From an uncultured Verrucomicrobiales bacterium (GTDB taxonomy: Bacteria; Verrucomicrobiota; Verrucomicrobiia; Verrucomicrobiales; Akkermansiaceae), in the NCBI GenBank assembly GCA_937916505.1, contig CALFSW010000477.1, forward strand, positions 1 through 48,925: a DNA stretch of 48,925 nucleotides, written 5' to 3'. How positions within the stretch are numbered: the first letter of the stretch is position 1; each line of letters opens with the position of its first letter. The translations under genes and the position numbers were made by a program. Under the pieces are notes generated by a model that saw only the letters and a list, made by a program, of their open reading frames with translations, made no database searches and was not told where the DNA came from. Shown here piece after piece: positions 40,009 to 48,786 of this stretch.

Positions 40009-41019
40009 ATGAGGAGTTCGTGCTTTGTTTTTTTCGCCGGTGCTCTGTTGGTGTCATCGTGCGCCGACTTGATGAAGATCCCAACGATTCGCCCAAAGGT
40101 TGAGAAGAAGAGCAAGTTTTCCCAGGAGGGATCGACCGGGATTGGCGGAAATCCCAACGCGAAGTTTGGAGTGACGAACGAGGATGTCGCCGCGGGTCAG
40201 GCTCCGGTGGCAGCGGGGTATCTTCCGGCCCAGGTGGGAGAAGGAATTGTGGCGGGGGGAATGGCTCTTCCTTCCGATAGTTCCATCGTATGGTCCGATT
40301 CCGATCCAAACGCCGACATTCCCTTTAGCGAGGCCTTCAAGGCGCTCCCCAAAAAGAAAGAGTCGTGGCTTTCGAGTTATAAACAGGCTCGCCGGGAATC
40401 GATGAGGACGGGAAAGCCGATTTTGATGTGGTTCACCAAATCCCCCTCAAGTGGCTCGGTCGGGAGCCCGATCTGCAAGACCCTCAACCGGGAGCTCTTT
40501 GCCACCAGTGATTTTTCGATCTGGGCGAAGGAAAATGTCATCCGCCTGAAGATTGACCTCAACGGGGCTTTGAAAGGGGATAGTGGCTTGGATGACAAAG
40601 GGCAAATTAAGGGGTCGGTGATGCAACGTCGCCAGTATGCCGACAAACTCAGGAAGCAATATCAGGTGCTTGGGTGCCCGACGGTGGTGGTCCTGGAGCC
40701 TGATGGAGGGGTTTACTCCCGCGAGCGTGGTTACAAGCGGGGGCAGAATAAAGAGCTTTGGTGGAAGTTAAAGAATGCCGCGCTGACGATTCAACACGAC
40801 CGAGGGGTCTGGGAAAGGAAGATGGCCAAAAAGGGCTATCGGCAGTGGACTGGTTCCAACGATCAGGTTGTTTTCGCCAAGCTCCGCCGTTTCGACGAAA
40901 AGAGTGGAAGTGTTTGGCTGATTGAGCCTGACGGAAATCTGATTAAGACTTCCGCCAAGGTCCTTTCAAAAGACGACCGGGGGTGGATTCTCGACGAGAA
41001 GGAAAGGCGCGGACACTAG
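40009..41019 (+). CDS. Lipoprotein with thioredoxin-like fold and SHD1-like domain
   Basis: A 336-residue envelope protein. The signal ends in a lipobox (LLVSSC, Cys18). After a Gly/Ala-rich, probably flexible region, residues ~120-260 look like a thioredoxin fold: YKQARRESMRTGKPILMWFTKS is the first helix and strand, LGCPTVVVLEPDGGVYSRERGY carries the cis-Pro loop. The usual CxxC is absent; a single Cys lies in SPICKTLNREL. The last ~59 residues (RQWTGSND to DDRGWI, from ~278) match the SLA1-homology (SHD1) pattern, RxW...G.VxL...dG. Such domains are common in PVC secreted proteins. A chaperone or binding role is more likely than disulfide exchange. Confidence 0.72.
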   Translation: MRSSCFVFFAGALLVSSCADLMKIPTIRPKVEKKSKFSQEGSTGIGGNPNAKFGVTNEDVAAGQAPVAAGYLPAQVGEGIVAGGMALPSDSSIVWSDSDPNADIPFSEAFKALPKKKESWLSSYKQARRESMRTGKPILMWFTKSPSSGSVGSPICKTLNRELFATSDFSIWAKENVIRLKIDLNGALKGDSGLDDKGQIKGSVMQRRQYADKLRKQYQVLGCPTVVVLEPDGGVYSRERGYKRGQNKELWWKLKNAALTIQHDRGVWERKMAKKGYRQWTGSNDQVVFAKLRRFDEKSGSVWLIEPDGNLIKTSAKVLSKDDRGWILDEKERRGH

Positions 41020-43988
41020 TCCTGGGGTTGGGTTGCCACGCGGAAGAACATTCCGGGTTCGTCCCCGGTATAAGTGAACTTTCGCAAGGAGAATTCGGGC
41101 CCCAGAGGCGAGGTTTCATCGACAGTGTCCAGGGAGTTTGAAACCCAGTCCCGCAGGTTGGCACTTCGCTGGGTGATCAGGACGTAATTGGGATCGTTGA
41201 TCCGGACATTGGCAGATGCTGTTCCGGTCGAAGGCTCGTAGTTCGTCAGAGGAAAAACGGCAGCGTTGGAAGGATCTCCTCCGAGGAGATATTCGTCGAG
41301 GTTCGAAGAGCCATCCTTGTCGGCATCGCCAGCGGGGTCGGCACCCGGAAGGTTGTTCGCTGCCAGGTAGGCTTCCAGTTGGGATTGGATGAAGGGTGAG
41401 AAGTCCTGAGCCTGATCAATCACGGTTCCAAGAGGGGAGAAGAGGTTTGGAGAGCCGAAGGTTGAGCCGGATGAACCATCGTCATAACCCAGAACCGTGT
41501 CCGAGGCATCATCGATGGGCGAAATCATGGGGGAAGCGTCGGTTTCCAATTCTAGAATTTCTTTGCTTCCCACTCCGCTGAGTGGTGCGACTCCTTCGCC
41601 GGCCGGGCCGAAGATCACAATGCCTGCGGCATCCTTGATCACGAAGGCGGTGTTGTTGGAGTCGATATCAAGATCTGTTGGGTTGCCCACCGTAATAATC
41701 CCCGGATTTCCAAGGTAAATATTACTCCACGCCCAGCCCTCGGTGGTGAGGTTTTCGACACGATTAAATTCGGTATCAAGACCACCTGCGGCGGTGTTTT
41801 TGTCGATAAAAGTCAGCAAGGTGCCGTGGGCGATGGCCGACCAGGTTTCCTGATCGGAAAGAGTGATGCTTGTTTTGGAGTTAAATTTTCCGGAAGGGGT
41901 GATCTTACCAACTTCGATGATCCAATCAGTGAGGTTGGCATAGCCGGCCCCCCCATCACCAACGACTGCAAGTTCAAACCAGTTTCCCCCATTCCCCTGG
42001 GTGCGTCCAAAGTGGGTGTCGGCCGAAGCGGGAGCCCCATCTTCGTCGGCATTGACGGTGCCGCCATTGAGAAAGCGGTCGGGAGCGACCGCATTGTATT
42101 CGTTGAGAATCACGATCGGAGCCGGATTGAGGACCTCGAGTTCATAGACGAGGTAGCCGAGATTGTGGGAAGCAGCTCCGCTATCCGCTTCGATGGTGAT
42201 TTCGTAACTTCCGATATCTTCAGCGGTGAGGAGTCGGTTGCTTGAGATGGTCACGGCACCGCCGGCCAGGGAGACGTCGAGGAAGTCGGGAACCAGGATC
42301 TCATTGATGGTGGCACCCGGTGAGATATCGATGGTGGTGCTGTAGGATCCCCGCGCTGCTTTCGTCAGGGGAATGGGGCCAAAACCGGGAGGCGTATTGA
42401 GAGTCCTGAAGTTGGTGAAGCTTTGAATCACGGTGTTGTTGGTCCAAACGTTTGGAGCGCCAAATGTGGAAGATGTGCCATCGTCATGATTGATATTCAA
42501 CGGGTTGACCGTGGAGGTCGGGGTGGTTTCGAGTTTGAAAACTTCGGTTCCGCCGACTGAGACCAGGGTGTCGCCAATTCCGTTTGCATTGTTGTCTTTC
42601 AAGGCGATCGATTCTCCCGAGGGTCCGTAAATCAGATCATCGCTGCCATTGAGCCAAGTGATGTGGGTGTTGTTGCTGTTGGTGGCTGATTTTTCGGGAT
42701 GGGAGCTGTTTTCCTGGTCGATCAGGTTCCTGTCGAGCATCCAGATATTGGTCCACGCGACGCCCGTTGTGTTAAGATTTGAAGTGATGTTGATGCCTGT
42801 GGGAGATGTGAGTTGGCTTTCGGTGAAAGTCAGAATCGTTCCCGGGGCAATGGCGCCTAGAGCAACATGGTTCGAGAGTTTGAGCGTGCGGGAATGGTCA
42901 TCGTCTTCTATTTTCAGAGTCCAGCCACGGAGATCGACAGGATCGGAAGGTGCGGAGAGGGAACCGGTGACGACGAATTCAACCCAGGCCCCGCCATTGC
43001 CTTCGATGCGACCGAGGCGGGGATCGGAAGGCTTGTCTGGATCAATCTCGTCTCCGCCATCGAGATATTCCCCGGGTTCGACGGCGTTGTATTCATTGAG
43101 AATGATAGGACTCGAAGCGGGGAGAACATCGATCCGGTAAATTTGGTTGTCCGCGCGACCGGTATTGTCGGTTGCGATGACGGTGAATTCGTAACTTCCG
43201 ATCTCTGACACGGATGGAGTGCCGGAGAGACTGGCCACCCCGTTGCCGAGGCCGGAGTCAATCACCGTAAGCCAGTCCGGTGTGTTACTTGAGCTAATTG
43301 TGATGGAATCTCCGGGGTTGGGATCGAAGGTCCGAATGCGGTATTCCGATACCGCGAGCGAGGAGCCAGCGATGACGGCTGCGCGGAAGGGTTCGTTGAA
43401 GATAGGAGGGAGAGGTTCGGGGAGACCTTGCGCGACTCCGGGAGAACCAACATCTTCCGAGGCATCATCACTTTCATACGCCCCGAAAAGTCCGTTGGAG
43501 CTCAGTCCGCCGGGCACCGGAGTCCTCGCACTGTCGGTGAACACGGCAAAGCTGAAGCCCTCGCTGGCAGTGCCGAAGTCGAAGGAGTCGATGCGGGTGC
43601 CGCCGGCGTTGTAGAGGAAGACCTTATCGCCACCTTTTCCGAGGCCGGGAAAGTCGCTGAGCTCAGAGCCGGTGACGACGCGGACGCTGGCGTCGAGTTT
43701 CCAAAGGGCCCGGAAACGGGTCGAGGAGGCATCAGCAAGGATGATCATGGAGGCTCCGGCGGGGAGGTCGTAAGAGGGGAGCCTGATGGCGTTTCTGAAA
43801 TCGTCGCTAGCGTCGTCAAAGCGATATCCGGCGACATTGACGGTGTCGGCTCCGACATTCGTGATCTCGAACCAATCGCCGCCGGCATCGGGGTCGGAGT
43901 GATTGGAATCGGACATCACCTCGGTGATCCTCAACTGGGCGCTGAGTGGGAGGGCGAGGGCTGCAAGAATGAAGGAAGGACGTTTCAT
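41016..43988 (-). CDS. Large secreted lamin-tail-domain protein
   Basis: A 990-residue secreted protein with a signal peptide (MKRPSFILAALALPLSAQ). Domains in order: a lamin-tail (LTD) beta-sandwich (~18-170, LRITEVMSDSNHSDPDAGGDWFEITN); a cadherin/Ig-like module (~200-290); an LTD-like module beginning ILNEYNAVEP (~294); another Ig-like module; and a second copy beginning ILNEYNAVAP (~625). A calcium-loop segment follows (GDADKDGSSNLDEYLLGGDP, ~883-902). A short C-terminal domain ends MFFRVATQ, as in many verrucomicrobial secreted proteins, and may be a sorting or beta-sandwich cap. The two NEYNAV modules are about 331 residues apart and probably duplicated. No catalytic site is seen; adhesion or surface binding is likely. 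Confidence 0.75.
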   Translation of the reverse strand: MKRPSFILAALALPLSAQLRITEVMSDSNHSDPDAGGDWFEITNVGADTVNVAGYRFDDASDDFRNAIRLPSYDLPAGASMIILADASSTRFRALWKLDASVRVVTGSELSDFPGLGKGGDKVFLYNAGGTRIDSFDFGTASEGFSFAVFTDSARTPVPGGLSSNGLFGAYESDDASEDVGSPGVAQGLPEPLPPIFNEPFRAAVIAGSSLAVSEYRIRTFDPNPGDSITISSSNTPDWLTVIDSGLGNGVASLSGTPSVSEIGSYEFTVIATDNTGRADNQIYRIDVLPASSPIILNEYNAVEPGEYLDGGDEIDPDKPSDPRLGRIEGNGGAWVEFVVTGSLSAPSDPVDLRGWTLKIEDDDHSRTLKLSNHVALGAIAPGTILTFTESQLTSPTGINITSNLNTTGVAWTNIWMLDRNLIDQENSSHPEKSATNSNNTHITWLNGSDDLIYGPSGESIALKDNNANGIGDTLVSVGGTEVFKLETTPTSTVNPLNINHDDGTSSTFGAPNVWTNNTVIQSFTNFRTLNTPPGFGPIPLTKAARGSYSTTIDISPGATINEILVPDFLDVSLAGGAVTISSNRLLTAEDIGSYEITIEADSGAASHNLGYLVYELEVLNPAPIVILNEYNAVAPDRFLNGGTVNADEDGAPASADTHFGRTQGNGGNWFELAVVGDGGAGYANLTDWIIEVGKITPSGKFNSKTSITLSDQETWSAIAHGTLLTFIDKNTAAGGLDTEFNRVENLTTEGWAWSNIYLGNPGIITVGNPTDLDIDSNNTAFVIKDAAGIVIFGPAGEGVAPLSGVGSKEILELETDASPMISPIDDASDTVLGYDDGSSGSTFGSPNLFSPLGTVIDQAQDFSPFIQSQLEAYLAANNLPGADPAGDADKDGSSNLDEYLLGGDPSNAAVFPLTNYEPSTGTASANVRINDPNYVLITQRSANLRDWVSNSLDTVDETSPLGPEFSLRKFTYTGDEPGMFFRVATQPQD

Positions 43989-44092
43989 GATGGGACTGGG
44001 AGGAGAATAGGAGTTGGACGAGAGAGGGGAAGGGGAAAGAACGGGCGATGATTTGAGATTGAGAATTTGTGATCTGTGAGGGAGTCTAAGCC

Positions 44093-44263
44093 ATGGCTGT
44101 CGCTTTCGCATCACTCGGGACCGGACTTATTGTCGGCCTGATTTTCACTGCTTTCAAGTTACCGTTGCCGGCTCCACCGGTTTTTGCGGGAATTATGGGG
44201 ATTTTTGGCATTTGGGCGGGCAGTGAGCTTTGGCCGTTCCTTGCGGGGATCTTCACCAAATAA
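44093..44263 (+). CDS. XapX-family (DUF1427) small membrane protein
   Basis: A 56-residue protein, easily missed by size. It has two helices joined by [21 protein letters not shown], which fits the XapX/DUF1427 pattern (Gly-rich helix, PxPAPP turn, second Gly-rich helix). XapX was named from a gene near xanthosine phosphorylase. Here it lies directly before deoA, another nucleoside phosphorylase, with a five-base gap, which makes a link to nucleoside metabolism or uptake attractive but unproven. It is divergent from the lamin-tail gene. Confidence 0.75.
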   Translation: MAVAFASLGTGLIVGLIFTAFKLPLPAPPVFAGIMGIFGIWAGSELWPFLAGIFTK

Positions 44264-44268
44264 GGGCT

Positions 44269-45582
44269 ATGATTCCCCAAGAAATCATTCGGAAGAAACG
44301 TGACGGGCAAGCATTGACCCGTGAGGAGATTTCTTTTTTTTCAAAAGGCATTGGTGATGAGTCGATCTCGGAAGGCCAGATCGCAGCCTTCGCGATGGCA
44401 GTCTTTTTTCAAGGAATGACCCTGGATGAGCGGGTGGCTTTGACCGAAGGGATGCGGGATTCCGGCGAGACCTTGTCCTGGCCCGGACTGGACGGGCCGG
44501 TGATTGACAAGCATTCGACCGGCGGGGTGGGGGACAATGTGTCCTTAATGTTGGGGCCGTTGGTGGCTGCCTGTGGAGGATTTGTCCCGATGATCTCGGG
44601 GCGGGGACTCGGACATACCGGAGGAACTCTCGACAAGCTCGATAGCATTCCGGGATATCAGACGATGCCTTCGAATGCTCTTTTTCGGAAGGTGGTGAAG
44701 GACTGTGGGGTGGCCATTATTGGTCAGACGGAGACACTGGCACCTGCGGACAAGCGATTTTATGCAACCCGTGATGTCACGGCGACCGTGGAGTCGCTTG
44801 ATCTGATCACTGCTTCGATTTTGTCGAAAAAGTTGGCGGAGGGGCTGGACGCTTTGGTCATGGATGTGAAAACCGGGAGTGGAGCGTTCATGAAAGAATA
44901 CGCAGAGGCCAAGGCACTTGCAGAGAGTATCGGTGGAGTGGCAAATGGGGCGGGGGTGAAGACGAGCGCGTTGGTGACAGATATGAACGAGTCCCTTGCG
45001 AGCTCGGCGGGAAATTCTCTGGAGGTCCTGAATGCCATTCGTTTCCTCCGGGGAGAAGGGGACCGGCCAAGATTGGAAACAGTCGTGATGAGCCTTTCGG
45101 CGGAGCTTCTTGTTCTCGGGGGCCTCGCCAAGGATCGGGAGCAGGCACGTCGTGATTTAAAAAGAGCGCTGGACTCCGGGAAGGCGGCCCAAATCTTTGG
45201 TCAAATGGTCGAGGGCCTCGGCGGGCCCGGTGATCTTGTTGAGAATCCGGATCGTTATTTACCCCCAGCTGATTTTGTCAGTGATGTGCCGTCCCGGGAA
45301 GGTGGTTGGGTCGATCAAATCGATACCCGTGAACTTGGAATGGCCGTGGTCGGGTTGGGTGGCGGTCGGATGAGGGCAGAGGATGGAATCGATGACACAG
45401 TTGGCCTCTCGGACATTGTTGAGCTGGGGACCAGATTGGATGCAGGAGATCCGCTTTGTCGTATCCATGCCAAATCCGAGGATGAGGGTCTCCGGGCTCA
45501 AGAACGAGTGCTCAACGCGATCACTTTGAGCGCTTCACAATCAAGCGGTCAGCCGGTGGTTTACGAAGTGATCGAGGGATGA
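44269..45582 (+). CDS. deoA: Thymidine phosphorylase
   Basis: Cytoplasmic enzyme splitting thymidine into thymine and deoxyribose-1-phosphate in nucleoside salvage. The 437 residues match E. coli DeoA (about 440). The family signature is complete: the phosphate-binding [14 protein letters not shown] and then [20 protein letters not shown], followed by [27 protein letters not shown] and [12 protein letters not shown]. The ATG at 44269 starts [13 protein letters not shown], the conserved first helix; an earlier in-frame start at 44230 lies within the XapX gene. Thymidine is preferred over general pyrimidine phosphorylase on length and sequence, with modest certainty. Confidence 0.92.
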   Translation: MIPQEIIRKKRDGQALTREEISFFSKGIGDESISEGQIAAFAMAVFFQGMTLDERVALTEGMRDSGETLSWPGLDGPVIDKHSTGGVGDNVSLMLGPLVAACGGFVPMISGRGLGHTGGTLDKLDSIPGYQTMPSNALFRKVVKDCGVAIIGQTETLAPADKRFYATRDVTATVESLDLITASILSKKLAEGLDALVMDVKTGSGAFMKEYAEAKALAESIGGVANGAGVKTSALVTDMNESLASSAGNSLEVLNAIRFLRGEGDRPRLETVVMSLSAELLVLGGLAKDREQARRDLKRALDSGKAAQIFGQMVEGLGGPGDLVENPDRYLPPADFVSDVPSREGGWVDQIDTRELGMAVVGLGGGRMRAEDGIDDTVGLSDIVELGTRLDAGDPLCRIHAKSEDEGLRAQERVLNAITLSASQSSGQPVVYEVIEG

Positions 45583-45584
45583 AA

Positions 45585-45612
45585 AAAGACCGCAGGCGAA
45601 CCTGCGGTCTTT
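45585..45612. terminator. Bidirectional terminator between deoA and amt
   Basis: A perfect 12-bp stem (45585-45596 with 45601-45612) has a CGAA loop. Its A-rich left flank gives a T6 run on the minus strand, serving the leftward amt gene. The plus-strand T-run is only three bases, so it is weaker for deoA. Confidence 0.85.
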
Positions 45613-45642
45613 AGGATGCGGGGGGACAACCTGGATAAAAAT

Positions 45643-47250
45643 TTACTCTGAGTATGCGGGTGCACCGTGCTCGGCGACATCGAGGCCTTCTGATTCTTCC
45701 TCGGCATCGACGCGAACGCCCATGACGATCTTAAGGATAAAGAAGACTGCGAAGGAGAAGACGAACGCGAATGTGCAGACAGCGGCAATACCGGTGAGCT
45801 GGACGATGAAATCACCGCCGCCGAAGATGGCAACAGCGAGCGTTCCCCAGATTCCGCAGACACCGTGAACCGAGATGGCTCCGACGGGGTCGTCGATCTT
45901 GATCTTGTCGAAGAACAGGATTGAAGTCACTACGAGAGCTCCCGCAATCAGTCCAACAAAAATTGATGCCGTTGTTCCGATGACGTCCGGGCCTGCGGTG
46001 ATGCCAACCAGACCAGCGAGGAAGCCGTTGAGAGCCATGGAGAGGTCAGGTTTTTTGAGGAGAATCCAACCAGTGGCGATTGAACCAATGGCTCCTCCAA
46101 CTGCGGCAAGCGCGGTTGTTGTCACTACGTAGGACACCGAAGCTGATTCAGCAGACAGGACAGACCCACCGTTGAAACCAAACCATCCGAAGAAGAGAAG
46201 GAAGACGCCGATTGCAGCCATAGGCATGCTGTGGCCAAGGATGGGTCTCACACCGTTAGCGGTGTATTTTCCAGCGCGTGGTCCGAGGACGATGACACAA
46301 GCAAGAGCGGCAAAACCACCGAAGGCGTGAACGACGGTGGAACCGGCGAAGTCAGCAAATCCCATTTCACTGAGGAAACCACCACCCCAGTGCCATGAAC
46401 CGGCCCAAGGATAAGCGATACCCACGAGGAGGACGGAGAAGATCATGAAGCTGGTGAGCTTGACGCGCTCGGCAACAGCACCAGAAACGATGGTGGCTGC
46501 GGTAGCAGCAAACATTCCCTGGAAGAGGAAATCAGTCCAAACCGTGTAGGCCTCGTAATAAAGGTTTGTTTCCATAAGAAGCTTCTGGTCAGCGCCATGT
46601 CCGACAGCAGAACCCATGGCAAAGAAGCCGTTGAAGTCACCGGGATAGTGAGCGTTAAATCCCCAGAAATAATAGGTGAGGAGACCGATGGAAATGATCC
46701 AGCAGTTTTTGAAGAGGATGTTGACCACGTTCTTCTTTTGGCAGAGGCCGGATTCCAGGGTGCAGAATCCGAGGTGCATGAGGAAGACGAGAAAAGCTGC
46801 GATAAGAACCCAAAGGTTATCGATCAAGAACTGGGTGTATAGGTTGGTCGATTTCCAGACGTTGTCGTAAAGGGCTGCATTGCCTGCTTCGCCCGCACCC
46901 ATAAGTTTTTCTTTAGCGTCTTCACCACTTTCTTCATCACCGACAGCGTCTGAGATTGTAGTCCAGACAGTGTTGGCATCATCGGTGACATAGTCTTCCC
47001 ATGCGGGAGCTTTGTCTTCATCGTCGCCGGCTTCTTCAGCGGCGGCGACAAACTCTGCCGTCTTCGCAAGAATGGCATCGAAGTCCATTGATGTTGAGAC
47101 TTCAGCTGCCCGAGGAGCTGCAACTTCGGCTACAGGAGGAGTAACTTCAGCTGGTTCCTGTGCGTTTGCCGCACTGAAGCCGGTGAATAGGGTGGCAGCC
47201 AGGGAGAGCAGCCATACTGTTGTCATTTTATGTGTTAGCTTTCGCATCAT
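45643..47250 (-). CDS. amt: Ammonium transporter with periplasmic N-terminal extension
   Basis: A 535-residue Amt/Rh-family channel for ammonium. A signal-like N-terminus (MMRKLTHKMTTVWLLSLAATLFTGFSAANA) leads to an unusual ~113-residue acidic, Ala-rich extension (~31-143) before the first channel helix (NLWVLIAAFLVFLMHLGFC). The channel core has the twin histidines of the pore (GSTVVHAFGGFAAL and GAISVHGVCGIWGTL) and the usual WGGGFLSEMG and FFGWFGFNGGS segments. The tail ends ESEGLDVAEHGAPAYSE, the GlnK-interacting type. ATG 47248-47250 is chosen; 47247 and 47226 are in-frame alternatives. Its promoter is the sigma-54 element at 47284-47299. Confidence 0.92.
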   Translation of the reverse strand: MMRKLTHKMTTVWLLSLAATLFTGFSAANAQEPAEVTPPVAEVAAPRAAEVSTSMDFDAILAKTAEFVAAAEEAGDDEDKAPAWEDYVTDDANTVWTTISDAVGDEESGEDAKEKLMGAGEAGNAALYDNVWKSTNLYTQFLIDNLWVLIAAFLVFLMHLGFCTLESGLCQKKNVVNILFKNCWIISIGLLTYYFWGFNAHYPGDFNGFFAMGSAVGHGADQKLLMETNLYYEAYTVWTDFLFQGMFAATAATIVSGAVAERVKLTSFMIFSVLLVGIAYPWAGSWHWGGGFLSEMGFADFAGSTVVHAFGGFAALACVIVLGPRAGKYTANGVRPILGHSMPMAAIGVFLLFFGWFGFNGGSVLSAESASVSYVVTTTALAAVGGAIGSIATGWILLKKPDLSMALNGFLAGLVGITAGPDVIGTTASIFVGLIAGALVVTSILFFDKIKIDDPVGAISVHGVCGIWGTLAVAIFGGGDFIVQLTGIAAVCTFAFVFSFAVFFILKIVMGVRVDAEEESEGLDVAEHGAPAYSE

Positions 47251-47283
47251 TTTCTTGGGTTCTCGTTGAACTCCGGTCTCCTG

Positions 47284-47299
47284 AGCAACGGGTGTGCCA
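47284..47299 (-). promoter_or_regulatory. Sigma-54 promoter for the leftward amt gene
   Basis: Read on the minus strand, TGGCAC-ACCCG-TTGCT matches the -24/-12 consensus (TGGCAC-N5-TTGCW) at every fixed base. The expected start near 47273 leaves a leader of about 23 bases. Confidence 0.8.
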
Positions 47300-47305
47300 T
47301 GGGGG

Positions 47306-47320
47306 ATGAATGGCATTCAT
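47306..47320. promoter_or_regulatory. Palindromic operator between the two amt promoters
   Basis: ATGAATGGCATTCAT is a perfect 6-3-6 palindrome, of the form ATGAA-N5-TTCAT. It sits centrally between the two divergent sigma-54 promoters, 7 bases from one -24 box and 4 from the other. The same form recurs at 48786 and 48808. Confidence 0.6.
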
Positions 47321-47323
47321 GTT

Positions 47324-47339
47324 TGGCATGAAACTTGCT
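47324..47339 (+). promoter_or_regulatory. Sigma-54 promoter for the rightward amt gene
   Basis: TGGCAT-GAAAC-TTGCT matches the -24/-12 consensus except for one T in place of C in the -24 box. The start near 47350 would leave a leader of about 39 bases before the ATG at 47389. Confidence 0.75.
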
Positions 47340-47388
47340 TGTTCTTTATTCAAGCGGCCGAATTGAGTCGTATGCATGCCACCAATCT

Positions 47389-48723
47389 ATGAAGAAATAT
47401 TGTTATTCGATGAAGTCGTTCGGAGCTTTCCTGTCGATGTTGCTCCTTTCCAGCGGGACTCTTTTTGCGGCCGAGGGGCCTCCTCCGATTGATACCGGAA
47501 ATACGGCCTGGATGATTACCGCGACCGTTTTGGTCCTGATGATGACCTTGCCGGGTCTCGCGCTGTTTTATGGTGGCCTGGTTCGGGCCAAAAATTTGCT
47601 TTCAGTGCTGATGCATTGCTATGCCATCGCGGCTCTGGCCTCGGTGATGTGGGTGGCGTTTCTCTACACAATGGCATTTGATGACCAGGGAGGTGATTGG
47701 TTGGGAGGATTTGGAAAGACCTTTTTAAGTGATCTCAACACGGGCTGGGAAAAAAACTACCCGGCCACCGTCTTTGTCATGTTCCAGATGACGTTTGCGA
47801 TCATCACTCCCGGTTTGATTGTAGGAGCATTTGTGGAGCGGATGAAGTTTGTCGCGGTGATGGTCTTCACGGCCCTGTGGCTTGTCCTGGTTTACGCTCC
47901 TGCCGTTTACTGGGTATGGGGCGGCGGAATCATGATGAAATGGGGGGCGATTGATCTGGCTGGTGGTATTGTTGTCCATGCCACTGCCGGAGTTTCGGCT
48001 CTTGTCCTTGCCAAGATGATCGGGCCTCGCAAAGGATTCCCGAAACAGCTTCATCCTCCTCACAGCCCCGGTCTGGTCATGATTGGAGCGTCTCTTCTCT
48101 GGGTCGGTTGGTTCGGGTTCAATGCCGGGTCGCAAGGGGGCGCAAATAGTGCCGCTGGTCTGACCATGCTGGTCACCCACATTTCTGCGGCGACGGCGGC
48201 GCTGGTTTGGTGTCTTGTCGAAAGGCTGAAAACCGGAAAAACCGGAGTGGTTGGAATCGCCACCGGAATGGTGGCAGGACTCGCGACCATTACCCCCGCC
48301 TCGGGTAACGTGGGGCCAATGGGTGCCATGGTGATCGGTGCTTCTGCCGGTGTGATTTGTTACTTTATGTGCGGATTTGTCCGTCATCGCTTGAAAATTG
48401 ACGATTCTCTCGACGTCTTCGCGGTTCACGGGGCGGGGGGCATTCTGGGAACCATCATGGTGGCTTTTCTTGGAGCGGAGGGCGTGCTTGGAGGAACCGG
48501 GCTGAACACAAACCCGGAGACCGGTGAAACGTTTTCCAGCATCGGGCAGCTTGCGGTTCAGTTGAAGTCTCTCGGAATCACCATCGTATGGTCTGCCGTC
48601 GCCACCATGATCATCGTGGTGATCATCCGGAAGACCGTGGGCCTTCGGGTGGACGAAGAGGTGGAGCTTGAGGGGTTGGACTCCGCAGAGCACGGTGAAA
48701 CGGCTTACAACTTTGATTCCTGA
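47389..48723 (+). CDS. amt: Ammonium transporter, AmtB type
   Basis: A 444-residue Amt channel of normal AmtB layout. A signal peptide (ending GTLFAAEG) is followed by about 11 helices. Signatures are GLALFYGGLVRAKN in the first helix, the pore histidines in GGIVVHATAGVSALVLA and DVFAVHGAGGILGTIM, and AFVERMKFVAVMVFTALW. The C-terminal tail reads DEEVELEGLDSAEHGETAY, the GlnK-binding type. ATG 47389 is chosen; 47410 is an alternative within the signal peptide. It is divergent from a longer Amt of a different branch, and both have sigma-54 promoters, so both should be expressed under nitrogen limitation. Confidence 0.95.
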   Translation: MKKYCYSMKSFGAFLSMLLLSSGTLFAAEGPPPIDTGNTAWMITATVLVLMMTLPGLALFYGGLVRAKNLLSVLMHCYAIAALASVMWVAFLYTMAFDDQGGDWLGGFGKTFLSDLNTGWEKNYPATVFVMFQMTFAIITPGLIVGAFVERMKFVAVMVFTALWLVLVYAPAVYWVWGGGIMMKWGAIDLAGGIVVHATAGVSALVLAKMIGPRKGFPKQLHPPHSPGLVMIGASLLWVGWFGFNAGSQGGANSAAGLTMLVTHISAATAALVWCLVERLKTGKTGVVGIATGMVAGLATITPASGNVGPMGAMVIGASAGVICYFMCGFVRHRLKIDDSLDVFAVHGAGGILGTIMVAFLGAEGVLGGTGLNTNPETGETFSSIGQLAVQLKSLGITIVWSAVATMIIVVIIRKTVGLRVDEEVELEGLDSAEHGETAYNFDS

Positions 48724-48756
48724 TTGGAGCGATCTGAAGTCAGTCTCTGTAATCAC

Positions 48757-48786
48757 AAGCCCGTCCGGAGAGGACGGGCTTTTTTA
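48757..48786 (+). terminator. Rho-independent terminator of the rightward amt gene
   Basis: AAGCCCGTCC pairs with GGACGGGCTT around a five-base loop, followed by a T-run. It lies about 34 bases after the stop codon. Confidence 0.9.

Noticed and set aside
43989-44092. Purine-rich stretch between the lamin-tail gene and the XapX gene as a structured element
   Set aside because: It is G/A-rich without dyad symmetry or tandem repeats; it is just the divergent leader region, and I see no clear promoter boxes in it.
47725-48756. Minus-strand frame of 343 codons opposite the second amt gene
   Set aside because: Antisense to a clear ammonium transporter; His/Gly/Asp-rich, low-complexity sequence without any domain.
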